Shown here: positions 30,724-38,291 of the stretch, piece by piece
Numbering within the stretch: the first letter of the stretch is position 1
Layout of the letters: every line of letters begins with the position of its first letter
Assembly (NCBI RefSeq): GCF_028595305.1
Contig: NZ_JAQQXS010000021.1
Span: forward strand, 1 to 63,452
Direction: 5' to 3'
DNA length: 63,452 nucleotides
Source of the DNA: Roseateles koreensis
GTDB taxonomy: Bacteria; Pseudomonadota; Gammaproteobacteria; Burkholderiales; Burkholderiaceae_C
Made by a program: the position numbers and the translations under genes
The notes under the pieces: model-generated
What the model was told of the DNA's origin: nothing
The model's input: only the letters and a program-made list of their open reading frames with translations
Database searches by the model: none

Positions 30724-31704
30724 TTAGTTTGGTGTGCTGAGCAAGGCGCCGACGGTCGTTTCATGGGACTGCTTGCCATCGAAGACCGTGACCTTCGTGT
30801 CTGGGCTGCCCTGCTCTTGGAGCCAGCTCTTCACGCCCGGCGACACCGCAGCGCTGACATCCAGCGACCTCATAAACAGGATGTGGTCGCTTGCGAAGTC
30901 GCAAACCAGGGCCAATTCCACCTGCCCGTCGGCGCCGAGCTGCAGTAAGCCCGCCACCCAGTTCTCTGCATGCGAGCCATGGGCCACACTGACGACGAAC
31001 CGTTCACTTTTCAGACGCAGGGGCGGCAGCTCTGGTAGCGTCTGGTCCACGCATTGTCGGCCGGCTGCTGGCGTGATCGCGGCGATCTTCGGCCCCCAGT
31101 AGGCGTCCTTCAGCACGGTACCAGCCTGTGCGCCTTCGAATATGCTCAAGTCCACGCTGGTCGCCACCCCCAGCTTCTTGAGATCTACAGGCGCGGAAAT
31201 GATCTTGGCCATTTGCTCCGGCGTCATGCCCGGACCTGATGCGGCTACTTCGGCTTGATGGGCCTGCCACCGCTCGTAGGCGAAGCTTCCGCCGTAGGCC
31301 AGGCAAGCCAGAGCGGTGACCACCGCCCCGCCGATAGACCACTTGCGTTGCGCGTCGTTGAACGCTTGCACGCTGGTCCATTCGCCTCGGCGCCAGGCCA
31401 GTTCACGCCCCTTGATGCCGAGCCAGATCGGCACAGCCAGGCCAACAAATGGCACCAGGGCGAGCAAACCCCACCAAACACGGAAGCGGATCGCCCAGAC
31501 CCAGTTGAGCAAGAAGCCACCCCAGCACCAGCCCTTGATACCAATAGGCAGCGGCTCGTTCGGGCGAGTCGCTACTGACTTAAACGGTGCGGGCGGCCGC
31601 TCGTTGTGCGACGGCGCCGATGCACTGGCGCCCGGCAGTTTAGATGGCAGGGGCGGCGGCACGTCGGTCGATGTGCCGCTAGGAGCGTTGTTGTGATCGT
31701 TCAT
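30724..31704 (-). CDS. Proline-rich membrane protein with DUF2628-like segment
   Basis: The 326-residue protein has a Pro/Ser/Ala-rich N-terminus (PPPLPSKLPGASAS). A membrane block follows, GIKGWCWGGFLLNWVWAIRFRVWWGLLALVPFVGLAVPIWLGIKGRELAWRRGEW, a layout common in proteins often mislabelled as ribonuclease G. A further membrane segment (IGGAVVTALACLAYGGSFAY) precedes a 150-residue globular, probably periplasmic tail. It follows the GYF protein by 69 bases on the same strand, likely an operon. The ATG at 31,704 is chosen over an upstream one. The function is unknown. Confidence 0.7.
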   Translation of the reverse strand: MNDHNNAPSGTSTDVPPPLPSKLPGASASAPSHNERPPAPFKSVATRPNEPLPIGIKGWCWGGFLLNWVWAIRFRVWWGLLALVPFVGLAVPIWLGIKGRELAWRRGEWTSVQAFNDAQRKWSIGGAVVTALACLAYGGSFAYERWQAHQAEVAASGPGMTPEQMAKIISAPVDLKKLGVATSVDLSIFEGAQAGTVLKDAYWGPKIAAITPAAGRQCVDQTLPELPPLRLKSERFVVSVAHGSHAENWVAGLLQLGADGQVELALVCDFASDHILFMRSLDVSAAVSPGVKSWLQEQGSPDTKVTVFDGKQSHETTVGALLSTPN

Positions 31705-31773
31705 GGTTGATTTGAATAGTTCAAAAATTGGGAAGCCCCAGTGCTGCTGGTCAATGCGCACATCGGCCTGAAC

Positions 31774-32550
31774 TCAGGCGCCCGCAAACAGGCTAAGCAC
31801 AAAGAGCCCGATCCAGACCCATGCATAGGCAGGGCGTTGTGTCAGCGCTTTGGACCGCTTGAAGAGATAGACCGGTACGAGCCAAGCCTGGCCCAGCAAC
31901 TGGGTATTCACGCCGGCCTTCTTGAGAACAGAGACGTCCCAGTAGGACAGGGCGATGCTGACCACGGGCCCGACCACCCAAAAGGCGTTTTGCGATACCA
32001 GTCGATCGGCCCGTGCTTCGTTGCCTCCCGTGGCGATCAGCGCGATGACGTAGCGGAGCAGCTCGATCAGTACAGGCGACAGTGCCAGCAGCCAAACAAC
32101 ACTGTTGTTGATCGCGTCACCGGGCAGTGGCGGAGAGGCGTCATGTAACAGCTGCAAACTTAGCTCTGTGGCCTCGACCGGTGTCCAGGCAGGCATACCG
32201 GCACTCCAGACAAGGGAGCCATGGGTTATGACGCCACCTTCAATCATCACGTGCATCTCGGCTTGGGTCACTGGGCCTTTGCGCTGGCCAGACTGCTCGT
32301 AGTGCCAGGTCTTGCTGGCAGGATCGTCTTTAGCTGGCAACACGGCAGACGCGTCAGACAGGAGCACCCGCAGTTCTGAGCGATCCATGGGAGCCCAGGC
32401 ACCCCAGCCGCTGCGCCAGATCAAAGTGCTTGCAGACACGGTGCCATTGAGGGCTAGCGTCTGGATGTCGGCGGTTGAGACTGGCCCTTTGTGCTGGCCT
32501 GATTGTTCGTAGTACCAGAGGATCTCTTGTGATGCGGAGTTTTCTGTCAT
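31774..32550 (-). CDS. Membrane protein with two GYF_2 domains
   Basis: The 258-residue protein has two GYF_2-type repeats: ILWYYEQSGQHKGPVSTADIQTLALNGTVSASTLIWRSGWGAWAPM and TWHYEQSGQRKGPVTQAEMHVMIEGGVITHGSLVWSAGMPAWTPV. Each has the W-Y...G..GP motif that binds proline-rich peptides. Four hydrophobic segments follow (VVWLLALSPVLIELLRYVIALI and others). GGGGAG precedes the ATG at 32,550. The next gene on the strand has a proline-rich N-terminus, so the GYF domains may bind it. It is divergent from the XRE gene. Confidence 0.8.
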   Translation of the reverse strand: MTENSASQEILWYYEQSGQHKGPVSTADIQTLALNGTVSASTLIWRSGWGAWAPMDRSELRVLLSDASAVLPAKDDPASKTWHYEQSGQRKGPVTQAEMHVMIEGGVITHGSLVWSAGMPAWTPVEATELSLQLLHDASPPLPGDAINNSVVWLLALSPVLIELLRYVIALIATGGNEARADRLVSQNAFWVVGPVVSIALSYWDVSVLKKAGVNTQLLGQAWLVPVYLFKRSKALTQRPAYAWVWIGLFVLSLFAGA

Positions 32551-32718
32551 GAATGCTCCCCTTCCCTTTTGTTGACTTTGAGTCTCATTGGTAAGCAAAA
32601 AAAGCGATGCCGCAGTGGCATCGTTCCGAGTAGTAAGTTCACGCAAGCCTTCGCATCATTGGCATACGTGACTCATAGTCCGTAGTCTTATTGTCCTCAT
32701 ATCTAGAGGATCTGAGGC

Positions 32719-33021
32719 GTGAAAAGCGCCTCAGAACCCTCCCTATTAGCTGGCCGCAAGCTGCTCAGCCCACGTGGTCGTGGTGCTGTACCAGCTCCTG
32801 CCGACGAGGATCGCCTTCTCCGGCTATTCGCCGAGAACATGCGCACCTTGCGCCTGCAGCGCCAGTTATCCCAAGAGGCTTTGGGCGATCTCTGCGATCT
32901 GGATCGAACCTATATTTCGGGCATCGAGCGCAAGCGCCGCAATCTGAGCATTCGCAATATCCAGCGAATCGCAGATGCGTTGGGCGTAGATGCCCGCGTG
33001 CTGCTTGAGCCGGTGAAATAA
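32719..33021 (+). CDS. XRE-family regulator, small
   Basis: The 100-residue protein starts at GTG. A helix-turn-helix covers residues about 41-85 (MRTLRLQRQLSQEALGDLCDLDRTYISGIERKRRNLSIRNIQRIADAL), like the C-proteins of restriction systems and small repressors. It is divergent from the GYF/DUF2628 pair with about 170 bases between and ends 5 bases from the convergent metal-binding protein gene. It may control the GYF operon and itself. Confidence 0.85.
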   Translation: MKSASEPSLLAGRKLLSPRGRGAVPAPADEDRLLRLFAENMRTLRLQRQLSQEALGDLCDLDRTYISGIERKRRNLSIRNIQRIADALGVDARVLLEPVK

Positions 33022-33025
33022 GGTG

Positions 33026-33940
33026 TTACGCCGCAGCCGCTGATTGAGACGTGAGCTTCCTTGCCAACTTGGCAGCGAGCTGGTCCGTCACGCTTTGGGT
33101 TCCAGTGCTGGGGTGCTCATCCTCTTGCGCCCCTTCGCCAGGTCCGCGTTCCGGAAAAAACTCCTCCACGATGGCAGGGCTATCCTCGACCGACTCCTCG
33201 AAGGCGCCCTGCTCCAGGCCTTCCCGCGCCGTCGCGTCAAGGGCCAGTTGATCAAAGCCTCCAGCCTGCCGCAGGTCCCATTCCGCGCGAGCCTCGGCCA
33301 CAGCTTCGCTCAAGCGCAGGCCACCGCGCAGCGCCAGATCGACGTAATAAATCGGCGCCCGATGAGACTGGGTTGTGGACTTTCCCCGCAGCCTCAATTC
33401 CAGGGCCAAGGTCGACAAACGTCCGCCTGACGCTGCATGAAAGTAGCGCAGCCTCGTGGACAAAGTGCGAATGCTGTTGAAACCCGTCGTGCGGAACACA
33501 AAGGCACTCAGCTCATCGTCATCGCCAATTCGTACGTTGAGCCGCCCAAAGGGCTTGCAGCCTTTCTGAGCAAGTTCGCAGCCTTCCGGCGCAGGGCAAG
33601 ACATCGATTGGACGCCTGAGGCGGTTGAGCGCTTGCAGGTTTCGCCATTGCCGACGCACACCGGCCGACCGGTCTGCCGGTCAAAACAGCTGTAGCTGGC
33701 GCGCATGTTGAGGTCAGGGTCGTCGAACAGCAGCCGCACTGGGATCTGGCGCAGTTTGGTGTTGGCCTGGCGCAAGGTTTCGTTCAACGGATGAGGCACC
33801 CAGCCGTCCTTGTTTTGAACCTGGCTGGTCAGTGTGAATTCGTCGTCCTTCTCTGGCATTCGCTTGCCGTTTTTCTCGACAACCTTGCCGATGGAGATCC
33901 GCCCGATGATGGGCGGCGTTAGGGCCAGTCCTTTGAGCAT
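33026..33940 (-). CDS. Mobile-element protein of the 'hydrolase or metal-binding' type
   Basis: The 304-residue protein has the start MLKGLALTPPIIGRISIGKV and VPHPLNETLRQANTKLRQIPVRLLFDDPDLNMRASYSCFDRQTGRPVCVGNGETC. A cluster of cysteines (CFD, CVG, CKR, CPAPEGCELAQKGC) could bind metal. Annotators often label this family hydrolase or metal-binding, but no activity is shown. The tail is acidic. It belongs to a set with YqaJ exonuclease and DUF932, found together in integrative elements, perhaps as a recombination (RecT-like) function. It follows YqaJ by about 30 bases. Confidence 0.8.
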   Translation of the reverse strand: MLKGLALTPPIIGRISIGKVVEKNGKRMPEKDDEFTLTSQVQNKDGWVPHPLNETLRQANTKLRQIPVRLLFDDPDLNMRASYSCFDRQTGRPVCVGNGETCKRSTASGVQSMSCPAPEGCELAQKGCKPFGRLNVRIGDDDELSAFVFRTTGFNSIRTLSTRLRYFHAASGGRLSTLALELRLRGKSTTQSHRAPIYYVDLALRGGLRLSEAVAEARAEWDLRQAGGFDQLALDATAREGLEQGAFEESVEDSPAIVEEFFPERGPGEGAQEDEHPSTGTQSVTDQLAAKLARKLTSQSAAAA

Positions 33941-33971
33941 GATGGTGTTCTCCTTGTTGAGTTTGATGGTT

Positions 33972-34973
33972 TCAGCCCGTCACTACAAAGCGTCGTGATC
34001 CGGGCCTGGTCGTCATGAAGCAGCGGGCCAGTTCGGGTTCGTCCTTGCAAAGCCGAGTTGCGTCCAACACTTGAGAATCCTTGCTTCGCTTCCAGGTCAC
34101 ATCGCCTCTTTCAAAGATGGCCTTCGTTGCGTCGCCCATGTGCTGCTGAATGCGCTGCTTAAGCTGAGCTTCGAGCAGGCTTTGCTGGTCCAGCACCTGC
34201 CGCACGGCCAGCAAGTCTGAGAACACGCCAGACATGGCAAAGTCCGCAGACAGGTCCAGCGTTTGCCCTGAGTCCTGCGGGTAGAGCGCCCGTAAGGCGG
34301 TGTCAGCGGAATCCGAACCATCGGCGGGTGGGGCCACGTCGTCCACGACATAGCGCCAGAACTTCCTTTCCAGTTCGATAAGGCGCTGGATCAGAATTTC
34401 GTCCCGCTCGATTCGGTGCACCTGCAAGTCCTGCCCACCCAAGAGCACAGCGACGTCAGCGGCCTGCTTGCCGGTCACTGCCAGTTGGTGCATGACCTGA
34501 AGCTGCACATACTCAGGAACACCGTCTTTCCACAGCCTGGCGCCATTGATGCCAGCCGTCTTGCATTCAAGAATCTGAACTTCGGGGGCGCCAGTGACTT
34601 CCCGGTCGATGTTGGCCAGCATCCATGGCTCGTCTGGATGCTGCAGCACGGCGTTGATGCGCCGAACCCGGTTGCCAGTTCGGCGGGTGTAGTGGGCTGC
34701 GACGATGGGCTCTAACAACGTGCCCCAGTACATCGGGCTGGTCTCGTCGTTGGGATCAGTTTTGGGCAGGTTGGCGTCCCGCCCGGTTTTCTCCATCCAG
34801 AGCTGCAACTGAGACTTGTACGGGTTCAGGCCGACAGCGGCGCCGGCATCCGAGCTGCCGATGCCGCCTTTGCGGACTTCCAGCCACTGATCGCGATCCA
34901 GGTTGGTCGTTTTGACAAGCCTCAATGCTGGCTTGCGCGATGCGGGTTGGGTTGATGATTGGGCGAGTGCCAT
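33972..34973 (-). CDS. YqaJ-family viral recombinase/exonuclease
   Basis: The 333-residue protein has the lambda-exonuclease-like PD-(D/E)XK domain: WLEVRKGGIGSSDAGAAVGLNPYKSQLQLW (about 30-59), MYWGTLLEPIVAAHYT, ANIDREV, and VQILECKTAG with the E-x-K pair near 135. YqaJ enzymes digest one DNA strand from ends and pair with an annealing protein in phage-type recombination. A C-terminal 100-residue helical part follows. The gene lies between the metal-binding protein and DUF932, all on the minus strand. A strong hairpin stands upstream at 35,015. Confidence 0.85.
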   Translation of the reverse strand: MALAQSSTQPASRKPALRLVKTTNLDRDQWLEVRKGGIGSSDAGAAVGLNPYKSQLQLWMEKTGRDANLPKTDPNDETSPMYWGTLLEPIVAAHYTRRTGNRVRRINAVLQHPDEPWMLANIDREVTGAPEVQILECKTAGINGARLWKDGVPEYVQLQVMHQLAVTGKQAADVAVLLGGQDLQVHRIERDEILIQRLIELERKFWRYVVDDVAPPADGSDSADTALRALYPQDSGQTLDLSADFAMSGVFSDLLAVRQVLDQQSLLEAQLKQRIQQHMGDATKAIFERGDVTWKRSKDSQVLDATRLCKDEPELARCFMTTRPGSRRFVVTG

Positions 34974-35014
34974 GAAAGCTCCTTCTTACGAATGGTTTGG
35001 ACTCAGATGAAATA

Positions 35015-35047
35015 AAGCCCCGGCCCACACGAGGTGGGTCGGGGCTT
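35015..35047 (-). terminator. Strong hairpin between DUF932 and YqaJ genes
   Basis: AAGCCCCGGCCCAC and GTGGGTCGGGGCTT pair around ACGAG. No long T run follows, so it may be a terminator, an attenuator or an mRNA stabiliser for DUF932. Confidence 0.6.
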
Positions 35048-35091
35048 ATGCCGTCGGGATTGGCGTTTGACGGGAGGGGAGCGATGTAGCC

Positions 35092-36060
35092 TCAAGAGAT
35101 CAACTGCAAGGCTTGATCAAGCGCGCGCTGCTTGAGATTGGCGCCTTGACCGAACCAAGCGCTGTCCAGCCGGTACTCTTGGTTGCGAGCCTTGCGTTCG
35201 TGATCGACGAACTCGGTGACGGCATTGAGCAGGCCCCAAGCTGTGCCTTTGGCAGCGGCTAGCTCTGCACCTCTGCCAGCGCCGTCAAACAAGGCCTGCA
35301 CCTTTTTCAGGGCACGTTCGTTGCTCAGGCCTGGCGCGCTATCGCCTTGGAAGTCCGCTTGGCAAATGACCTTGAGGAAGTAGTTCATCGCTTCGTGGCT
35401 TTTGACCTTGCGCTCGGACAGGGTCTTCATGCGGTATATGAAGCTGTCCCACTGCGACACCGCTATGCCCAGTTGCTTCTTGACGGCCAATGCATCAAAG
35501 CTCGTACGGTGTGGCACTTTGATGGCGCTGCTGGAACCGTTCAACGCGATGGTTAGGGTGTTGTTGCAGACCACCCGAACCGTCGTCGGAGTGGCCGTGG
35601 TGGCCAGCGTGCCGTCGCACGATGTGGCCAGCAGCAAGTAGCCTTTGACGACGTCATTGCCCTTGAGCATGGATTCTTTGCCCGTCTTCGCCAAGGCCCA
35701 GAACTTCTTGCCAGCTTTGAGAACGCCTGCTGTCTCCAGCTCGAAGCCGGAGACTTCAGTCAGGTCACGGTAGAACTCCAGCACCTCACGCGGCTGCACC
35801 ACCTGATACCGGTCGCTGACGACGGACAGCGGTGCTTTGGTGTCGCTGCGGTACAGCACCATTTGTTCGTCAAAAGACATGACCGCGCCCAGCGTGCCGG
35901 CTTGCTCGGTCATGTACCGGACTGGCGTCGAACAGATGTCCCAGTTCATGCCCGCTTTGTCAGCCCAGACCTCAATGGGCTGTTTGGGCGGCAATTTGCT
36001 GCCGAGTTCGTGCCACGGTGTTTCGCCGACGTAGGCCATGGATTCGAGAAGGTGTGCCAT
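35092..36060 (-). CDS. DUF932 protein
   Basis: The 322-residue protein matches DUF932: MAHLLESMAYVGETPWHELGSKLP at the start, WDICSTPVRYM, VSDRYQVVQPREVLEFYRDL, LKAGKKFWALAKTG, and the conserved VRVVCNNTLTIAL. DUF932 proteins accompany YqaJ and related recombination genes on plasmids and integrative elements; their activity is unknown. It is probably an element maintenance gene, expressed strongly because the hairpin at 35,015 closes its transcript. Confidence 0.85.
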   Translation of the reverse strand: MAHLLESMAYVGETPWHELGSKLPPKQPIEVWADKAGMNWDICSTPVRYMTEQAGTLGAVMSFDEQMVLYRSDTKAPLSVVSDRYQVVQPREVLEFYRDLTEVSGFELETAGVLKAGKKFWALAKTGKESMLKGNDVVKGYLLLATSCDGTLATTATPTTVRVVCNNTLTIALNGSSSAIKVPHRTSFDALAVKKQLGIAVSQWDSFIYRMKTLSERKVKSHEAMNYFLKVICQADFQGDSAPGLSNERALKKVQALFDGAGRGAELAAAKGTAWGLLNAVTEFVDHERKARNQEYRLDSAWFGQGANLKQRALDQALQLIS

Positions 36061-36213
36061 TTGAATTTTCTTGTGCGGTTGAATAAGTTCAGACGAGCGA
36101 AGGTGGCCTGCGGGCTCAGGGCCTACAGGCTTGGGTCAGTCATGGGTGGTTAACGGGGATGGAATGTGCAGCCGCGATCGGCATGCAGGGCTTCGAGCGC
36201 CGGAAGGTCGACT

Positions 36214-36570
36214 TCAGTCAGTCGATGCGGATGGCGCCGGGCGTGGTGCCAGGTTGAATGTGAATCCGCAGTCAAGGCAGCGGTAGGCGTCGAACACATG
36301 CTCATCCAGTGCAGAGCCCAGCGCGTGACCAATGCTGCAACCCGAGACACCGCCCAGCAGGCCACCCAGAATTGCACCCGAGATCGCGCCGACGGCAGCA
36401 GCCTGTGGCGAGGCTCTCAGGCCTATCGAGGCCCCCAACTTGGGGCCATTCCAGGCTTGAGAAGCGCCACGGGCCGCGCCAGCTGCTGCGCCAATCGAAC
36501 CAGCGGCCCACTTGCCGAGATCGCGCCGGCAGCACGATGCCGATCTACAGCGGGGGCATACGTTTTTCAT
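36214..36570 (-). CDS. Small zinc-ribbon and glycine-zipper membrane protein
   Basis: The 118-residue protein starts MKNVCPRCRSASCCRRDL with a CPRC pair and ends with YRCLDCGFTF, so two CxxC knuckles could close a zinc ribbon across the chain. Between them is a Gly/Ala-rich hydrophobic stretch (AAVGAISGAILGGLLGGVSGCSIGHALG) like a glycine zipper. The start at 36,570 overlaps the end of a 49-residue membrane protein. It belongs to the DUF932/YqaJ group of element genes. The function is unknown. Confidence 0.65.
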   Translation of the reverse strand: MKNVCPRCRSASCCRRDLGKWAAGSIGAAAGAARGASQAWNGPKLGASIGLRASPQAAAVGAISGAILGGLLGGVSGCSIGHALGSALDEHVFDAYRCLDCGFTFNLAPRPAPSASTD

Positions 36571-36694
36571 GCGTCGGCCATTTCGATTTGAGGGAGGTGA
36601 TGTACTGGAACATCCCAACAGCTGAAAGTGCGCCGGACGCGAAAGCGATGGCGAATGCAGCGAGGTAGTCCAGCGGGGAATCGTTGAATTTCAT
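36545..36694 (-). CDS. 49-residue single-pass membrane protein
   Basis: This short gene starts with ATG at 36,694 and GGAG 6 bases upstream. It reads MKFNDSPLDYLAAFAIAFAS, continues GALSAVGMFQ, and ends in a Lys-rich tail THEKRMPPL. One membrane span is clear (about 11-32). It overlaps the zinc-ribbon gene by 26 bases in another frame, which suggests translational coupling. No family is recognised. Confidence 0.6.
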   Translation of the reverse strand: MKFNDSPLDYLAAFAIAFASGALSAVGMFQYITSLKSKWPTHEKRMPPL

Positions 36695-36811
36695 GTTGGC
36701 TCCATGAGGTGGTTAGTGCGAGAGTGGGGGCGTGGATTTGGATGCCGGTGAAACCTCCTTGGTTTGGTGCAGGTGAGCAGATTCAGCTGATGCACTGCGT
36801 GCTGACGGCAT

Positions 36812-36847
36812 AAGGCCCGGTCTGATCTTTCGATCAGCCGGGCCTTT
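36812..36847 (-). terminator. Rho-independent hairpin
   Basis: AAGGCCCGG.CTGATC pairs with GATCAG.CCGGGCCTT around a TTTC loop. It lies in the 36,695-37,057 gap, where no gene is supported. It may end a transcript from the IS side. Confidence 0.7.
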
Positions 36848-37057
36848 GGTTTAGGGCTTAGAAGTAGCAAGCAAACATGGCACCGCACGCTGCGCGGCGA
36901 TGAAGCATCTAGCGTTCGTCTAGGTCAGTGATATGTGCCTGAAAAGAACTGCATTCAAGTCAAGAAGTTATGCAGACATAGTGCTTGTTCCAAGCTATCC
37001 AACGCACAGGGGAAAGGTCAAATAGGACCCGCGAAAGGCCCAAGGGTCGGCCAGCAA

Positions 37058-37947
37058 GAGCCTGTCAGAAATTTTGTGTGTGAGGCATAGCATGTCGACA
37101 AGGAGCATGAATGCCACGCAAGACAAAACCCACCGCTACGGCGGACCAGGCGGCGCAGCCGCAATTCCAGATCCCCGCCGAGTTGCTTGACCAACTGGTC
37201 ACCGGGCCGATGACGCCTGAGCAAATGCAGGGACTATTTGATCAGATGAAGAAGGCCTTGTTCGAGCGTGCGCTCGGAGCTGAGATGAGTCATCACCTTG
37301 GCTACGCGCCGGGTGAAATCAAGCCTTTGGGATCGGCCGCCAACCATCGCAACGGCAAGAGTGCCAAGACCGTGCTGACCGACGCTGGGGCCCTGCGCAT
37401 CGACGTTCCTCGCGACCGTGAGGGCACGTTCGAGCCGCAACTCATCGGCAAGCACGAGCGGCGCTTTACTGGCTTTGACGACAAGATCATTGCCATGTAC
37501 GCACGCGGCATGACGGTGCGAGAGATCCAGGGTTTCCTGGCGGAGATGTACTCGGTGGAGGTCTCGCCAGACCTCATCAGTCGCGTCACAGACGAAGTCA
37601 TGAGCGAGGTCACCGCCTGGCAGACGCGGCCGCTGGAGTCGATGTACCCGGTGGTGTTCTTTGACGCGCTGCGGGTCAAGATCCGCGAAGATGCGCTCGT
37701 GCGCTCCAAGGCCGTGTATCTGGCCCTGGGCGTGCTGCCCGACGGCAGCCGCGACATCCTGGGCATCTGGATCGAAAACACCGAGGGCGCCAAGTTCTGG
37801 ATGAAGGTCTTCAACGAGTTGAAGACCCGTGGGGTGCAAGACATCTTGATTGCCGTCACCGACGGCCTAAAAGGCATGCCAGAGGCGCTGGGCGCGGTGT
37901 TCCCGGCCACGACGCTGCAGACCTGCATCGTGCACCTGATCCGCAAC
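37058..37947 (+). mobile_element. IS256-family element, right part lost
   Basis: The left inverted-repeat-like end starts near 37,058 (GAGCCTGTCAGAAATTTTGT), 53 bases before the transposase ATG. The element stops where an IS3-family terminus begins at 37,948. Confidence 0.8.
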
Positions 37948-37950
37948 TGA
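37111..37950 (+). pseudogene. IS256-family transposase, truncated
   Basis: The 279 residues follow IS256-type mutator transposases: PAELLDQLVTGPMTPEQMQGLFDQMKKALFERAL, GAEMSHHLGYAPGE, NHRNGKSAKTVLTDAGALRIDVPRDREGTFEPQLI, MYARGMTVREIQGFLAEMY. The first catalytic Asp is in VVFFDALRVKI and the second in AVTDGLKGMPEAL. The chain ends at CIVHLIRN, where normal members continue with about 120 residues including the catalytic Glu. The stop TGA is itself the first three bases of the adjoining IS3 terminus. The protein is inactive. Confidence 0.9.
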
Positions 37951-38291
37951 ATCGCCCCGGGATTTGTGGAGGCCATTTGGTTTAAGTCAGACCGCCACCG
38001 CGACGGCTTGACTGGCGAGTTGCCGGTAGTAGTTTGCCTCAGCCTCTGCAGGCGGTATGTAGCCGATGGGTTCGAGCAGGCGGTGGTTGTTGAACCAGGC
38101 CACCCATTCCAGAGTCGCCAGTTCCACAGCTTCCTTGGTCTTCCACGGGGCGCGGCGATGAATCAGCTCGGCCTTGTAGAGCCCGTTGATCGTCTCGGCC
38201 AGCGCGTTGTCGTAGCTGTCCCCCTTGCTGCCTACGGACGGTTCAACGCCAGCTTCCGCCAAGCGTTCGGTGTACCGAATGCTGACGTATT
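37948..38291 (-). mobile_element. IS3-family element, right-end fragment
   Basis: The terminus TGAATCGCCCCGGG at 37,948 is typical of IS3-family ends. Only the last part of orfB remains; the other side is cut by the IS30 element. Confidence 0.8.
37987..38291 (-). pseudogene. IS3-family OrfB (rve integrase) C-terminal fragment
   Basis: About 100 residues remain: RYTERLAEAGVEPSVGSKGDSYDNALAETINGLYKAELIH carries the final DDE glutamate of the retroviral-type integrase core, and LEWVAWFNNHRLLEPIGYIPPAEAEANYY is the usual C-terminus. The first MLRRPVES codons in the open frame come from the IS30 end, so the fragment has no own start. Confidence 0.9.

Noticed and set aside
30388-30948. Plus-strand 186-codon frame
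   Set aside because: Its second half is antisense to the DUF2628-like gene, and the first half has no coding signal.
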